A stretch of DNA of 64,000 bases. Source: Faecalibacterium sp. GTDB lineage: Bacteria > Bacillota > Clostridia > Oscillospirales > Ruminococcaceae. Below, piece by piece: positions 7,898 to 16,304 of the stretch (positions are counted from its first letter, which is position 1; every line of letters begins with the position of its first letter). The DNA lies in NCBI GenBank assembly GCA_029264955.1, contig JARHYC010000006.1:60064-124063 (forward strand), in the 5' to 3' direction. The translations under genes and the position numbers were made by a program. Below the pieces are notes generated by a model, which was not told the origin of the DNA, did no database searches, and saw nothing but the letters and a program-made list of their open reading frames with translations.

Positions 7898-10477
7898 ATG
7901 GCACATGGAACTCTTCGCGTGCAAACCTATGCAATGCGGCGCAGTGCGCCCATTCCTGATGTGAACATTACTGTATTGGACCAGAATCAAACCTGGCGCT
8001 TTACAACGGGATCTGAGGGAACAGCAGATGATATTCATATCAACACCCCGGACAAATGCTACTCCTTAGACCCCACCAACACCACCATCCAGCCCTATTC
8101 TGTGGTAACCATCATCGCAGAAAAGCCCGGTTATCGAACCGTTACCATTGAAGGCGCACAGATTTTCCCTGGTGAAACAACGATTGCCCCCATTGAGCTG
8201 GTTACCTCCGGTGGCGAAACCTTTCGCATTGTAGACGATCCCATTATCATCCCACCACACGGCCTTTTTACCCAAATGGGCGGTAGTGGCCCCGCCCCCA
8301 TTACTGACTGTACAGCACCTTTTGTGCTGGACGAAGTGGTTGTCCCCAACAAAATCACCGTTCATCTGGGCAAACCTGCCGTCAGTGCAAAAAATGTAAC
8401 CGTAAACTTTCAGGATTACATTGCCAACGTCGCCTCCAGCGAAGTATATCCCACTTGGCCAGAGCAAGCCTTACGCGCAAATATCCACGCACAAATCAGC
8501 CTTGCGCTGAACCGAATTTATACCGAGTGGTACCCCAGTAAGGGCTATACCTTTAACATTACAAACTCTACCAGCTATGACCAGTATTATGTACATGGGC
8601 GTACGGTCTTTGATGTGATGGTTAAACTCACCGCTCAAATTTTCAACACCTATGTACGCCGCATCGGTACACGAAATCCCTACTATACTGAATACTGTGA
8701 CGGCAAATCTGTTACCTGCCCTGGTATGAAACAGTGGGGCACCGTCACACAAGCTAACAAGGGAAAAAATGCACTGCAGATTCTGCAATTTTATTATGGC
8801 AATAATATCGAAATCATCCGGACGAACAACATCCGCTCCATCCCACAAAGTTACCCCGGCCGACCGATTCGCCAAGGAGACCGCGGCACAGCAGTTTACA
8901 CCTTGCAACGCCAGTTGAACCGCATTACAAAAGACTATCCCTTCTTTGGCAAGCTGAATGTGGACGGCATTTTCGGCGCCAGCATGACCAAAACTGTAAA
9001 GGCTTTTCAAAAACAGTTTGGTTTAAGCGCCGACGGTGTCGTTGGCCGCTCTACATGGTACAAAATCAGTTACATTTATGTGTCTGTCAAGGACTTGGCT
9101 GAGCTGACGAGCGAGGGCGAAACCGAAGACGGAACACTTTCCGGCGGCAGCTGGGAAGGTCAAGTTCTGCGGCTTGGCTCACGCGGTAAATCGGTAGAAC
9201 AAGCGCAGTTCTGGCTGGATACCCTCTCTGATTTTACCCGTGAACTACCAGCTTTAACTGTAGATGGTATCTTCGGGCAGGATACCGAACGTGCGGTTCG
9301 GGCATTTCAGCGTTTGGCAAGTCTACCGGTAGATGGCATCATTGGGTCCTCCACCTGGTCTACGCTCTATAAGGCATATCAAAGCGTAGAAAGTGATATT
9401 GGCACACCAAACCAATACCCTGGCACGCCTATCCGCCGGGGTGACCGCGGCAGCAATGTAAAACTGATTCAGTTCTGGCTGAAAATCGCCCGCACTACCT
9501 ATCCCGACTTAGAAAACCTTTCAGTGGATGGTATTTATGGCAGCGGCACGCAGAGTGCTGTCACCCGATTCCAACGCTACTTCCGCCTGACAGCCGATGG
9601 TATCGTTGGGCGCACTACTTGGAACAAACTGCAAGAAGTATACAACGGCATTGCAAACAACCTGCTCAGCCCCAGCCTGCGCCCAGGCGAATATCCGGGT
9701 GTACTGCGTCGCGGCAGCACCGGAACCCCCGTAAAGGAGCTGCAATATTATCTATTTGTCATGGCTGCCTATGACTCAACCATTCCTACCGTTTCGATTG
9801 ATGGCATATTTGGTGCCTCTACGGAACAGTCTGTACGGGCATTTCAGAGCCGCAACAGCTTGACAGCGGATGGTATTGTTGGCCGGCAAACATGGGAATC
9901 CTTGTACCGACAGGCCTCTACCCTGCGCCTGTCTGGTGCTGTAGTTACTATCACCCGAATTGACTACCCCGGCACACCGCTGAAACTAGGTGACCAAGGT
10001 CCCAATGTACTATACTTCTCCAGCTTGATTACCCGGATTGCTTATTATTTCGATACCATTGCAAACGTAGGTCTAACCGACACTTATACGCCTCTACTGG
10101 AAGAAGCTGTAAAGAACTTTCAGGAGTTAGAAAATCTGCCTGTAACCGGCATCGCAGACGAGATCACATGGATTGCCGCCGAAGCACTCAGCCTAACATT
10201 GCTTTCCAACGCCACGCCAAATTCTATGATTTCGCCGGAGTATCAAGCGTCCTGCATCGGCAGCGCCGGATCGCGTACCCAGCAAATTCAGCGCTGGCTG
10301 GACCAGCTGGGCAATCAGATATGCAGCTATCCACACACCGAAGTGACCGGCAACTTTGTACAGGAACAGACGGAGCTGATTCAACAGCTGCAAACCGAAA
10401 ACGGGCTGAATCCCACCGGCGTTGTGGACAACCAAACCTGGCGTATTCTGCGCACGAAAGCAGAGCGTTCCAATTGA
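7898..10477 (+). CDS. SpoIID-like domain protein with six peptidoglycan-binding modules
   Basis: 859 aa. Residues 1-105 form a beta-rich carboxypeptidase-regulatory-like domain. Residues 165-310 match the SpoIID/LytB lytic transglycosylase domain: DYIANVASSEVYPTW with Glu182 at the catalytic Glu position, then the ALRANIHAQISLALNRI helix. Six PG_binding_1 modules follow at about 319-393, 422-495, 507-582, 599-672, 689-760 and 780-852; the last two are more divergent. The DGIFG and TADGIVG repeats mark the first four. There is no signal peptide or membrane segment. The RBS AAAGGAG precedes the ATG. It is 15 bp upstream of an M15 peptidase gene. The likely role is peptidoglycan remodelling in sporulation, germination or cell lysis (inference). 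Confidence 0.8.
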   Translation: MAHGTLRVQTYAMRRSAPIPDVNITVLDQNQTWRFTTGSEGTADDIHINTPDKCYSLDPTNTTIQPYSVVTIIAEKPGYRTVTIEGAQIFPGETTIAPIELVTSGGETFRIVDDPIIIPPHGLFTQMGGSGPAPITDCTAPFVLDEVVVPNKITVHLGKPAVSAKNVTVNFQDYIANVASSEVYPTWPEQALRANIHAQISLALNRIYTEWYPSKGYTFNITNSTSYDQYYVHGRTVFDVMVKLTAQIFNTYVRRIGTRNPYYTEYCDGKSVTCPGMKQWGTVTQANKGKNALQILQFYYGNNIEIIRTNNIRSIPQSYPGRPIRQGDRGTAVYTLQRQLNRITKDYPFFGKLNVDGIFGASMTKTVKAFQKQFGLSADGVVGRSTWYKISYIYVSVKDLAELTSEGETEDGTLSGGSWEGQVLRLGSRGKSVEQAQFWLDTLSDFTRELPALTVDGIFGQDTERAVRAFQRLASLPVDGIIGSSTWSTLYKAYQSVESDIGTPNQYPGTPIRRGDRGSNVKLIQFWLKIARTTYPDLENLSVDGIYGSGTQSAVTRFQRYFRLTADGIVGRTTWNKLQEVYNGIANNLLSPSLRPGEYPGVLRRGSTGTPVKELQYYLFVMAAYDSTIPTVSIDGIFGASTEQSVRAFQSRNSLTADGIVGRQTWESLYRQASTLRLSGAVVTITRIDYPGTPLKLGDQGPNVLYFSSLITRIAYYFDTIANVGLTDTYTPLLEEAVKNFQELENLPVTGIADEITWIAAEALSLTLLSNATPNSMISPEYQASCIGSAGSRTQQIQRWLDQLGNQICSYPHTEVTGNFVQEQTELIQQLQTENGLNPTGVVDNQTWRILRTKAERSN

Positions 10478-10492
10478 TAAGGAGGCACCCTG

Positions 10493-11185
10493 ATGGCAAG
10501 ACTTTTGATTTATGATCGGTTTGATAACCAAATCTACACCTACAACAACATGAGCGAAAATGACCCCATGCCATATAGTATCAATAACACATTGACCGTA
10601 AAAGAGTTCCGTGGTGTATCTGGCAGCAACACTTTATGGACCACAACGGAAGCCATGGAGGCATGGAACTTAACCCGCCGCAGCTATGGTAACGGTATTC
10701 ATGTGGGTTATGCCTTCCGCCGCATCTGGGAGGGTGGCCACGGCACACGCAGCCAGCACTATGCCGGCGTATCCTTTGACGTTGGACAAGGGCAAGGCGA
10801 AACGCGGCGCCGCAAGATTCATCAGGCAGCAGAAAATACTGGTGCATGGGGCTATGTCGAGCCGCTTTCCATGACACCTACTTGGGTTCATTTTGATCGC
10901 CGCTATGGCAGGGTAGCCTGCAGCGGCACAACCAGCGGTTACCCTAAGCTATCCTATGGAAGCCGTGGATGCTATGTAATGATTTTACAAGATGCGCTAT
11001 CTACACTAGGCTATCCTACCGGTAACCAAATCGACGGCAAATTTGGCAGCCGAACCGAGCGTGCCCTGATTGCATGGCAAAAATCTGTAAAGCTGACCGC
11101 TGACGGCATCTGCGGCTGCAACAGCTGGAAAAAAGTTTCTGCCGCAGTATTAGGTATGGGGCGCACCCGTACCACCATCGACTAA
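10493..11185 (+). CDS. M15-type zinc D,D-carboxypeptidase-like protein with a peptidoglycan-binding module
   Basis: 230 aa. The N-terminal 140 residues fit peptidase M15: SQHYAGVSFD supplies His89 and Asp96, and WVHFD supplies His133, the three zinc ligands of the VanY/peptidase M15 fold. Residues 150-218 are a PG_binding_1 module of the same type as those in the preceding gene (IDGKFGSRTERAL, LTADGICG). No signal peptide is visible. A strong RBS (AAGGAGG) and the 15-bp gap place it in one transcript with the SpoIID-like gene. It probably trims stem peptides of peptidoglycan. Confidence 0.8.
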   Translation: MARLLIYDRFDNQIYTYNNMSENDPMPYSINNTLTVKEFRGVSGSNTLWTTTEAMEAWNLTRRSYGNGIHVGYAFRRIWEGGHGTRSQHYAGVSFDVGQGQGETRRRKIHQAAENTGAWGYVEPLSMTPTWVHFDRRYGRVACSGTTSGYPKLSYGSRGCYVMILQDALSTLGYPTGNQIDGKFGSRTERALIAWQKSVKLTADGICGCNSWKKVSAAVLGMGRTRTTID

Positions 11186-11194
11186 ACAAAACAC

Positions 11195-11229
11195 AAAAAG
11201 GTGGACGCCTTTGGGTGCCCACCTTTTTA
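11195..11229. terminator. Bidirectional terminator between convergent genes
   Basis: AAAAAGGTGG...CCACCTTTTT hairpin. It serves the M15 peptidase operon (+) and the gene at 11238 (-). Confidence 0.8.
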
Positions 11230-11237
11230 TATGACTC

Positions 11238-12095
11238 TTAGAAAATGCCCGGAATCCATTGTGCCAGCTTAAAACCCAGCAGCAGCGACGCTGCATTTGC
11301 ACCAAACGCGTACAACCAAACTTGCCACGTTTTCGCCATCTTAGATTTGTAGGACAGCAGGTACTGATAGACAATACCTTCTACTACAAAGACAATCAGT
11401 TCCAGCCCAAAAAAGCTAAATGCAAATGCTAGACTGCCTTCCAGATAGTTGATCACATTCAACGCAATGTTCAGCCCCAGCTGGGTGACTACATTGGTCC
11501 ACAGCAGAATATGCACGCTCCGCCGGGTACGCCATCCAATCAACCATGCGATTGCCAGTTCGATAGCAATGGTCAGCACCACACGGGAAACCAGTGAAAT
11601 CAATTCCCAAGTGTAATCGTAACTACGCTTTACCTGTAATGCTCCCGCAGGCGTATATTGCACCGTAAAGTAAGCATCAAACGCATATCGGTTCAATTCC
11701 TCGCTGACCAAATAGGTTTGTGTGTCTTCCAGCCAAATCAATATTTTGAAGCGGCTGGGAGCACGGTAGTCCCATCGGAAATGGTGGGTTGCCCCGCACT
11801 CTTCCCAGTAGCCGCCGAATTTGCAGCCGTCAGGGTCCACATAGTCATGTAACGCCTGCCAGTTTTCCTGTTTGCCATCCTCTGGGTCGTACGCATCCCA
11901 TCCGTCACCCATCCAGGGGTTTGGCGTATCTTCTCGCCTGGAAATTAAGGCAACTGCATACTGCTGCCCTTCCAGACCTTTGAATGTCAAATCTACGGTA
12001 GGTTTTGGTCCGATATCTGCCCAAGCTGGCACAGCCAGCACACAAAACAACATCAGCAGTGCCAGAAACGCCGCAAATTGTTTTTTCATCTTCAT
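11238..12095 (-). CDS. Secreted/membrane protein of unknown function
   Basis: 285 aa. A clear signal peptide covers about residues 1-26 (hydrophobic core then VPAWA). An extracytoplasmic domain of about 130 residues follows, rich in Trp, Tyr, Gly and Asp. Four hydrophobic helices lie in the C-terminal 130 residues. I do not recognise the family. The ATG at 12095 has AAAGGA at suitable distance, and a TTG at 12119 would be an alternative without better support. No operon partner is evident. Confidence 0.7.
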   Translation of the reverse strand: MKMKKQFAAFLALLMLFCVLAVPAWADIGPKPTVDLTFKGLEGQQYAVALISRREDTPNPWMGDGWDAYDPEDGKQENWQALHDYVDPDGCKFGGYWEECGATHHFRWDYRAPSRFKILIWLEDTQTYLVSEELNRYAFDAYFTVQYTPAGALQVKRSYDYTWELISLVSRVVLTIAIELAIAWLIGWRTRRSVHILLWTNVVTQLGLNIALNVINYLEGSLAFAFSFFGLELIVFVVEGIVYQYLLSYKSKMAKTWQVWLYAFGANAASLLLGFKLAQWIPGIF

Positions 12096-12174
12096 AGATT
12101 TCACATCCTTTCTAATCAACCATACGATTTCCGTAAATGAGATATTTCACTTGAAACCGCATTGTAATATCTAT

Positions 12175-12813
12175 TCATCCGTGGATTGCCTGTGGCGGTA
12201 CCATGCCCAAAAGGTTACCGGATTCCACACCCCGCATTTCTACAGCGGCCCAACCACGTACCAGCAGCATAGAAAGATTGGTTGCATCCGATAAAGAAAT
12301 CCAGATTTGCGGCGCCTCCCATTCGCCTGTCATCAACAGTGCTTCCGGGGCAAGCCCTGCCAGCGGGCGTACCGCGCGCAGTGCAAACCCTGCATCAAAA
12401 TAACAGGGTAGTCTTTCCTCTAACTGAAAATCAAACGCCGTTACTGCCTGCAACTGCGTTCCCGGGCTGCGCCGACGTGCAGCTGCTACAGTCTGCTCCA
12501 GCAAAAACGGCAGATGCTCTATATTGCCTACGGGCGGTGTGAGAAAGAACCCTTTTTCCCGTTTTAAACCTTCCAGTTCGCGCAGCGCAGCGGCCCATGT
12601 AATATCCGCATCCAGCGGCATTAACAGGATACCGCTATCCGGCATTTCACCAATCGGTCCTGTACCCCAAGCCTGCCCAACAGCCAGCATCCGCATAACC
12701 TCCCAATACGGGCGATAAGCTCCACTGGTACGCGCTAAAAGAAAAAAATCCTCCGCACCGATACGCCGCACGGTAGGTGGAGCAATTGTTTGTGTAGTTT
12801 GCATTGTTATCAT
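12175..12813 (-). CDS. Hypothetical protein, 212 aa
   Basis: A soluble protein with no signal peptide or membrane helix and no motif I can name. The alternating alpha/beta pattern and the RSPGTQLQAVTAFD and YFDAGFALRAVRPLAG segments are faintly reminiscent of a GNAT-like fold, but the acetyl-CoA loop is not evident. The RBS AAAGGGATGG precedes the ATG at 12813 and lies inside one arm of a 17-nt inverted repeat (12819-12868), which may control translation or transcription. It lies 87 bp downstream of the Sir2 gene on the same strand. Confidence 0.6.
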   Translation of the reverse strand: MITMQTTQTIAPPTVRRIGAEDFFLLARTSGAYRPYWEVMRMLAVGQAWGTGPIGEMPDSGILLMPLDADITWAAALRELEGLKREKGFFLTPPVGNIEHLPFLLEQTVAAARRRSPGTQLQAVTAFDFQLEERLPCYFDAGFALRAVRPLAGLAPEALLMTGEWEAPQIWISLSDATNLSMLLVRGWAAVEMRGVESGNLLGMVPPQAIHG

Positions 12814-12818
12814 GTTTC

Positions 12819-12868
12819 CATCCCTTTCTGCATACTGTCATTAGACCTATTGTATGCCGAAAGGGATG
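12819..12868 (-). promoter_or_regulatory. 17-nt inverted repeat covering the RBS of the 12175-12813 gene
   Basis: Arms 12819-12835 and 12852-12868 are complementary at 16 of 17 positions with a 16-nt spacer. In the minus-strand RNA the 3' arm contains AAAGGGATG, the RBS of the hypothetical gene, so the hairpin would hide it. If the TACAAT at 12849-12854 is used as -10, the repeat would instead be a DNA operator. Confidence 0.55.
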
Positions 12869-12900
12869 CAGATTCGCCCCCACCCTGTCGAACCGCAAAA

Positions 12901-13626
12901 TTATTCTGTTTCCAGCATCGTGTCCAAATCCAGCACCTGCCCGATTGGCTTTGCGATACACATCGAAGCGTGGCTATCTGCCTGTGTGGGCTGCATATTG
13001 ATGACCACCAATTCATCCCCACAAAAATATTGCAGCAATCCTGCTGCCGGATATACCGCCAAACTGGTTCCGCCCACAATCAAGGTATCTGCACGGCGAA
13101 TGGCTCGGATGGCACCTGACATGGTTTGCTGGTCCAGCGGTTCTTCATACAAAACCACATCCGGCTTAATGATGCCGCCACACCCGCACCGCGGCACGTC
13201 AGTGCTCTTTTTGATGGCATCGCTGCCATAGAATTTCCCACATTTCGTACAGTAATTCCGATGCACCGAACCATGCAGCTCGTACACCTTACGGCTGCCC
13301 GCCATTTGATGCAAACCATCAATATTCTGAGTTATAACCGCACTCAACTTACCCGCCTGCTCCAGCGCAGCAAGACGACGATGGGCTGCGTTTGGCTTTG
13401 CGCCTTCTACCAGCATCTTCTCCCGATAAAACCGATAGAACGCCTCGGGGTTTTGTGCCCAAAAGGTATGACTCAAAATTGTTTCCGGCGGATAATCATA
13501 TTTCTGGTGATATAATCCGTCCACACTGCGGAAATCCGGAATTCCACTTTCTGTAGAAACCCCGGCGCCGCCAAAAAAGACAACATGCTCACTCTTTGCT
13601 AAAATTTGTTCCAACTGCGGCAGCAT
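12901..13626 (-). CDS. cobB: NAD-dependent protein deacylase, Sir2 family
   Basis: 241 aa. Sir2 enzymes remove acyl groups from protein lysines using NAD, giving nicotinamide and O-acyl-ADP-ribose. The NAD site GAGVSTESGIPDFRS lies at about residues 19-33. TQNIDGLH precedes the catalytic His in ELHGS. The zinc site is CTKC plus CGCG. GTSLAVYPAA is the second NAD-binding segment. The ATG at 13626 is chosen for the AAAGGAGG RBS 9 nt upstream. It is divergent from nnrD, another NAD-linked enzyme, across a 95-bp region holding a 9-bp inverted repeat. Confidence 0.92.
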   Translation of the reverse strand: MLPQLEQILAKSEHVVFFGGAGVSTESGIPDFRSVDGLYHQKYDYPPETILSHTFWAQNPEAFYRFYREKMLVEGAKPNAAHRRLAALEQAGKLSAVITQNIDGLHQMAGSRKVYELHGSVHRNYCTKCGKFYGSDAIKKSTDVPRCGCGGIIKPDVVLYEEPLDQQTMSGAIRAIRRADTLIVGGTSLAVYPAAGLLQYFCGDELVVINMQPTQADSHASMCIAKPIGQVLDLDTMLETE

Positions 13627-13665
13627 ACGGCAAAACCTCCTTTGCGCCTTTCCCCTTGTGCCCTG

Positions 13666-13695
13666 TTGTGTTATCATAGACTCAGTATAACACAA
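13666..13695. promoter_or_regulatory. Perfect inverted repeat in the cobB/nnrD divergent region
   Basis: TTGTGTTAT (13666-13674) and ATAACACAA (13687-13695) are perfect inverted copies with a 12-bp spacer. The position between two divergent starts suggests a shared operator. The spacing does not fit a Rex box. Confidence 0.45.
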
Positions 13696-13721
13696 ACCCG
13701 ATTGATAAGGGAGGAATCCTT

Positions 13722-14597
13722 ATGGGCAAACAGATTACCGCCGAACGGGTATGGGAAAATCTGCCCGTTCGAAAATCCGAAAGCAACAAAGGCAGCTATG
13801 GCAAAGTATTGTTAGTTGCCGGCAGCCAGCGTTATCGAGGTGCTGCTGCTTTGTGTGCAGAAGGCGCAGCCCGTACTGGTGCTGGTATTGTTACACTCGC
13901 AGCGATTCGGCCGGTATTAGATACGGTTCTGCTGCGCCTGCCGGAAATCTGCCTGCTGCCTTGCGAAACAGGCTGCGAAGGCGGCATTGATTCGGCAAAT
14001 TTGGATATGATTCTCTCGCAGGCAAACCGCAGCTCTGTGTTAGCGATTGGTCCGGGTTTGAGCGTGTGTACGGAAACCAAAGCGCTGGTGCCCGCTCTGC
14101 TTACACAGAGCAAAGTACCTGTTATTCTGGACGCAGATGGATTAAATCTGGCTGCACGCCTGGACAGCCTGCCGCGTCCCCAAAAAGCACCTTTGATTCT
14201 GACCCCGCACCCCGGCGAAATGGCACGCCTGACGCGTCGTTCGGTGGATGAAATCCAGTCTAACCGGGAAAGTGTGGCCGCCGGATATGCTCGTGCCAAC
14301 CATTGCATTGTGGTTTTGAAGGGCAGCCGCACGCTGGTCGCCGGACCCGAAGGCGATGTTTATGTAAATACAACGGGAAATCCCGGACTTTCGCGGGGCG
14401 GCAGCGGTGATATTTTGACTGGTATGATTGCCGCACTAATTGCACAAAAGCTGCCCCCGCTGGAGGCAGCTGTATGCGGTGTATGGCTACACGGTGCAGC
14501 AGCAGACCGTACCGCCCAACGTTTGGGACAATACGGAATGCTCCCACACGATATCTTTTCCGATTTAGGCCGTATCTTTGCTGAAAACGGCCGCTGA
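13722..14597 (+). CDS. nnrD: ADP/ATP-dependent NAD(P)H-hydrate dehydratase
   Basis: 291 aa, ribokinase-like fold. It repairs hydrated NADH/NADPH at the expense of a nucleoside triphosphate or ADP. GSYGKVLLVAGSQRYRGAA near residue 25 is the substrate/nucleotide region. LTPHPGEMARL around 165 and NPGLSRGGSGDILTGM around 220 (catalytic Asp and anion hole) are diagnostic. The N-terminal epimerase domain NnrE, often fused, is absent here. AAGGGAGGA precedes the ATG. The downstream ogt starts 12 bp later, so the two are probably cotranscribed. Confidence 0.92.
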   Translation: MGKQITAERVWENLPVRKSESNKGSYGKVLLVAGSQRYRGAAALCAEGAARTGAGIVTLAAIRPVLDTVLLRLPEICLLPCETGCEGGIDSANLDMILSQANRSSVLAIGPGLSVCTETKALVPALLTQSKVPVILDADGLNLAARLDSLPRPQKAPLILTPHPGEMARLTRRSVDEIQSNRESVAAGYARANHCIVVLKGSRTLVAGPEGDVYVNTTGNPGLSRGGSGDILTGMIAALIAQKLPPLEAAVCGVWLHGAAADRTAQRLGQYGMLPHDIFSDLGRIFAENGR

Positions 14598-14609
14598 CAG
14601 GAGGAAGCC

Positions 14610-15080
14610 ATGCACATTTTACGCATCAACAGTATGTTCGGCACCATTGAGCTGACCCAGGAAAATGAGGCGCTTACACGCGTTTCTTTACGCAGTGGCG
14701 AATCACCGGAACTGGAAGCAATTCCCTGTCGTAAGGCACCCACAGCGCTTCTGGAAGAAGCTGAGCAGCAGTTGAACGAATACTTCTGTCATTTGCGCAC
14801 AGAATTTGATTTGCCTATCGCACCAAAAGGCACTCCCTTTCAGCTGGCTGTCTGGGATCAGTTAGACCAAATCCCGTATGGAGAGACCCGCACCTATGGG
14901 GAAATTGCGGCCGCCTTGGGCAAACCAAATGCTACGCGTGCCGTTGGGGCAGCTTGCCGCCAAAATCCATTGTGGATCATTTTGCCCTGCCACCGAGTAC
15001 TGGGTGCAAAGGGTCAGATGACAGGTTACACCTACGGAACCGAAGTAAAACAAGCCCTTTTAGAGCTGGAACAGGAATAA
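14610..15080 (+). CDS. ogt: Methylated-DNA-protein cysteine methyltransferase
   Basis: 156 aa. It repairs O6-alkylguanine by transferring the alkyl group to its own cysteine. The active-site IILPCHRVLG is present near residue 128, preceded by the DNA-binding IPYGETRTYGEIA helix-turn-helix region. The N-terminal 65 residues are the usual variable domain. AGGAGGA precedes the ATG. It follows nnrD by 12 bp. Confidence 0.95.
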   Translation: MHILRINSMFGTIELTQENEALTRVSLRSGESPELEAIPCRKAPTALLEEAEQQLNEYFCHLRTEFDLPIAPKGTPFQLAVWDQLDQIPYGETRTYGEIAAALGKPNATRAVGAACRQNPLWIILPCHRVLGAKGQMTGYTYGTEVKQALLELEQE

Positions 15081-15113
15081 TCCCACCCGAATCGTTTTCA
15101 AAAGCTTCAAATA

Positions 15114-15142
15114 TTGTTCATGCTCCTGTGTTATTCTATCCT
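15114..15142 (+). promoter_or_regulatory. Sigma-A promoter of tatA
   Basis: TTGTTC and TATCCT are 17 bp apart, about 32 bp before the start codon. Confidence 0.55.
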
Positions 15143-15173
15143 GTGAAAATAAACACAGGGGGATTTTATTGTT

Positions 15174-15350
15174 ATGCGTCTTGGTACATCTGAGTTGTTT
15201 CTGATTCTGCTCGTTGTCATCATCATTTTTGGACCCAAGCAGATTCCGAAACTGATAAAGCTCTGCAAAAAAGGTGTTGCCAAAGTCCGTAAAGCTCTGG
15301 ACGATGACGACGATGACGAAATGGATACTGCTACCACTTCTAAAAAATAA
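15174..15350 (+). CDS. tatA: Twin-arginine translocase subunit TatA/TatE family protein
   Basis: 58 aa. It begins with the family pattern LGTSELFLILLVV, a short hydrophobic helix, then FGPKQIPKLIKL, the hinge and amphipathic helix, and an acidic tail of six Asp. TatA forms the pore-like part of the Tat exporter for folded proteins. AGGGGGA lies 10 nt before the ATG. No tatC is in the window, and the adjacent genes give no Tat substrate. Confidence 0.9.
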   Translation: MRLGTSELFLILLVVIIIFGPKQIPKLIKLCKKGVAKVRKALDDDDDDEMDTATTSKK

Positions 15351-15377
15351 GTAGAACTCGCATCCTTTTGTAAGTCA

Positions 15378-15420
15378 CCTCGCTCTGCCGGTTTTTCGCT
15401 GGCTGAGCGGGGTATTTTTT
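15378..15420 (+). terminator. Terminator after tatA
   Basis: CCTCGCTC/GAGCGGGG stem with an imperfect top and a run of T. Confidence 0.8.
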
Positions 15421-15462
15421 ATCCATGCACAAAGATTTCTGCTTTGGGTGTCCATAATAGGA

Positions 15463-15491
15463 TTGACTTTTCTCTTAGTAAACAGTATATT
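15463..15491 (+). promoter_or_regulatory. Strong sigma-A promoter of hrb
   Basis: TTGACT and TATATT with 17-bp spacing, about 40 nt of leader before the RBS AAGGGAG. Confidence 0.75.
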
Positions 15492-15537
15492 CATATCATA
15501 AACAATAACAATTCCTATTTAGTGAAGGGAGACTATT

Positions 15538-16143
15538 ATGGATTTATCTTGTATGTATCAACTTACCTATGGTTTGTTCGTCCTGTCTGCCGCGGAAAGC
15601 AAGAAGCAGAATGGATGTATTATCAATACTGCCATGCAGGTGACCACAACCCCCAACCGCATCTCTATTACGGTAAACAAGCAGAACTACACCCACGATT
15701 TGATTCTGCACACTGGCATTTTTAACATTTCTATTCTGGACCAGACCGCACCTTTTGCTTTGTTCCAGCGTTTTGGTTTCCAGAGCGGCCGTGACGCGGA
15801 TAAGCTGGCTGGTCTGGAAGTGGCACACAGCGAGAACGGTGTGTTTTACCCCACGCAGGGTGTGACTGCTGTTATTAGCGGCAAAGTTGTTCAGACAGTA
15901 GATTTGGGCACCCACACCATGTTTATTGCGGATGTGACGGATGGTTTCAAGGTAAGTGGTGCAACACCGATGACCTATGCTTACTATCACGCCAATGTAA
16001 AGCCGAAACCCCAGCCCAAAACCGATGACAAAAAGGGCTGGCGCTGCAAGATCTGCGGTTATATTTACGAGGGGGACCCGCTGCCTGCAGACTTTATCTG
16101 CCCCATCTGCAAGCATGGCGCAATCGACTTTGAGCCAATCTAA
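15538..16143 (+). CDS. hrb: High-molecular-weight rubredoxin (flavin reductase-rubredoxin fusion)
   Basis: 201 aa. Residues 1-150 match the FMN-binding flavin reductase (flavoredoxin-like) domain. A Pro/Lys-rich linker (154-167) leads to a C-terminal rubredoxin with Cys170, Cys173, Cys188 and Cys191 around one iron. In Moorella this protein carries electrons from NAD(P)H to flavodiiron oxygen/NO reductases. A similar role in oxidative or nitrosative defence of an anaerobe is likely here. It is monocistronic with its own promoter and a terminator shared with the feo operon. Confidence 0.9.
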   Translation: MDLSCMYQLTYGLFVLSAAESKKQNGCIINTAMQVTTTPNRISITVNKQNYTHDLILHTGIFNISILDQTAPFALFQRFGFQSGRDADKLAGLEVAHSENGVFYPTQGVTAVISGKVVQTVDLGTHTMFIADVTDGFKVSGATPMTYAYYHANVKPKPQPKTDDKKGWRCKICGYIYEGDPLPADFICPICKHGAIDFEPI

Positions 16144-16171
16144 TTGCTTTTTTATTCAAAACCGCATAATA

Positions 16172-16206
16172 AAAATACCGGCTGCTGGTGCAGCCGGTAT
16201 TTTTTG
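16172..16206. terminator. Bidirectional terminator between hrb and the feo operon
   Basis: 11-bp stem ATACCGGCTGC/GCAGCCGGTAT flanked by A and T runs on both strands. Confidence 0.85.
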
Positions 16207-16304
16207 TGTTTCCGTATCTATGGGGATTCCCTGGAGGAAGATGGTACCAAGTATGCGCTTCTCCTCACATACTCAATACGCGGTAGGAACTCCGGGATAC
16301 GAAC

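Noticed and set aside
12175..12813. Assignment of the 212-aa protein as a GNAT acetyltransferase
   Set aside because: The acetyl-CoA-binding R/Q-x-x-G-x-G/A loop is not visible, so the call stays hypothetical.
13666..13695. Rex (NADH-sensing) box between cobB and nnrD
   Set aside because: The arms resemble TTGTG...CACAA, but the 12-bp centre is far longer than in Rex sites.
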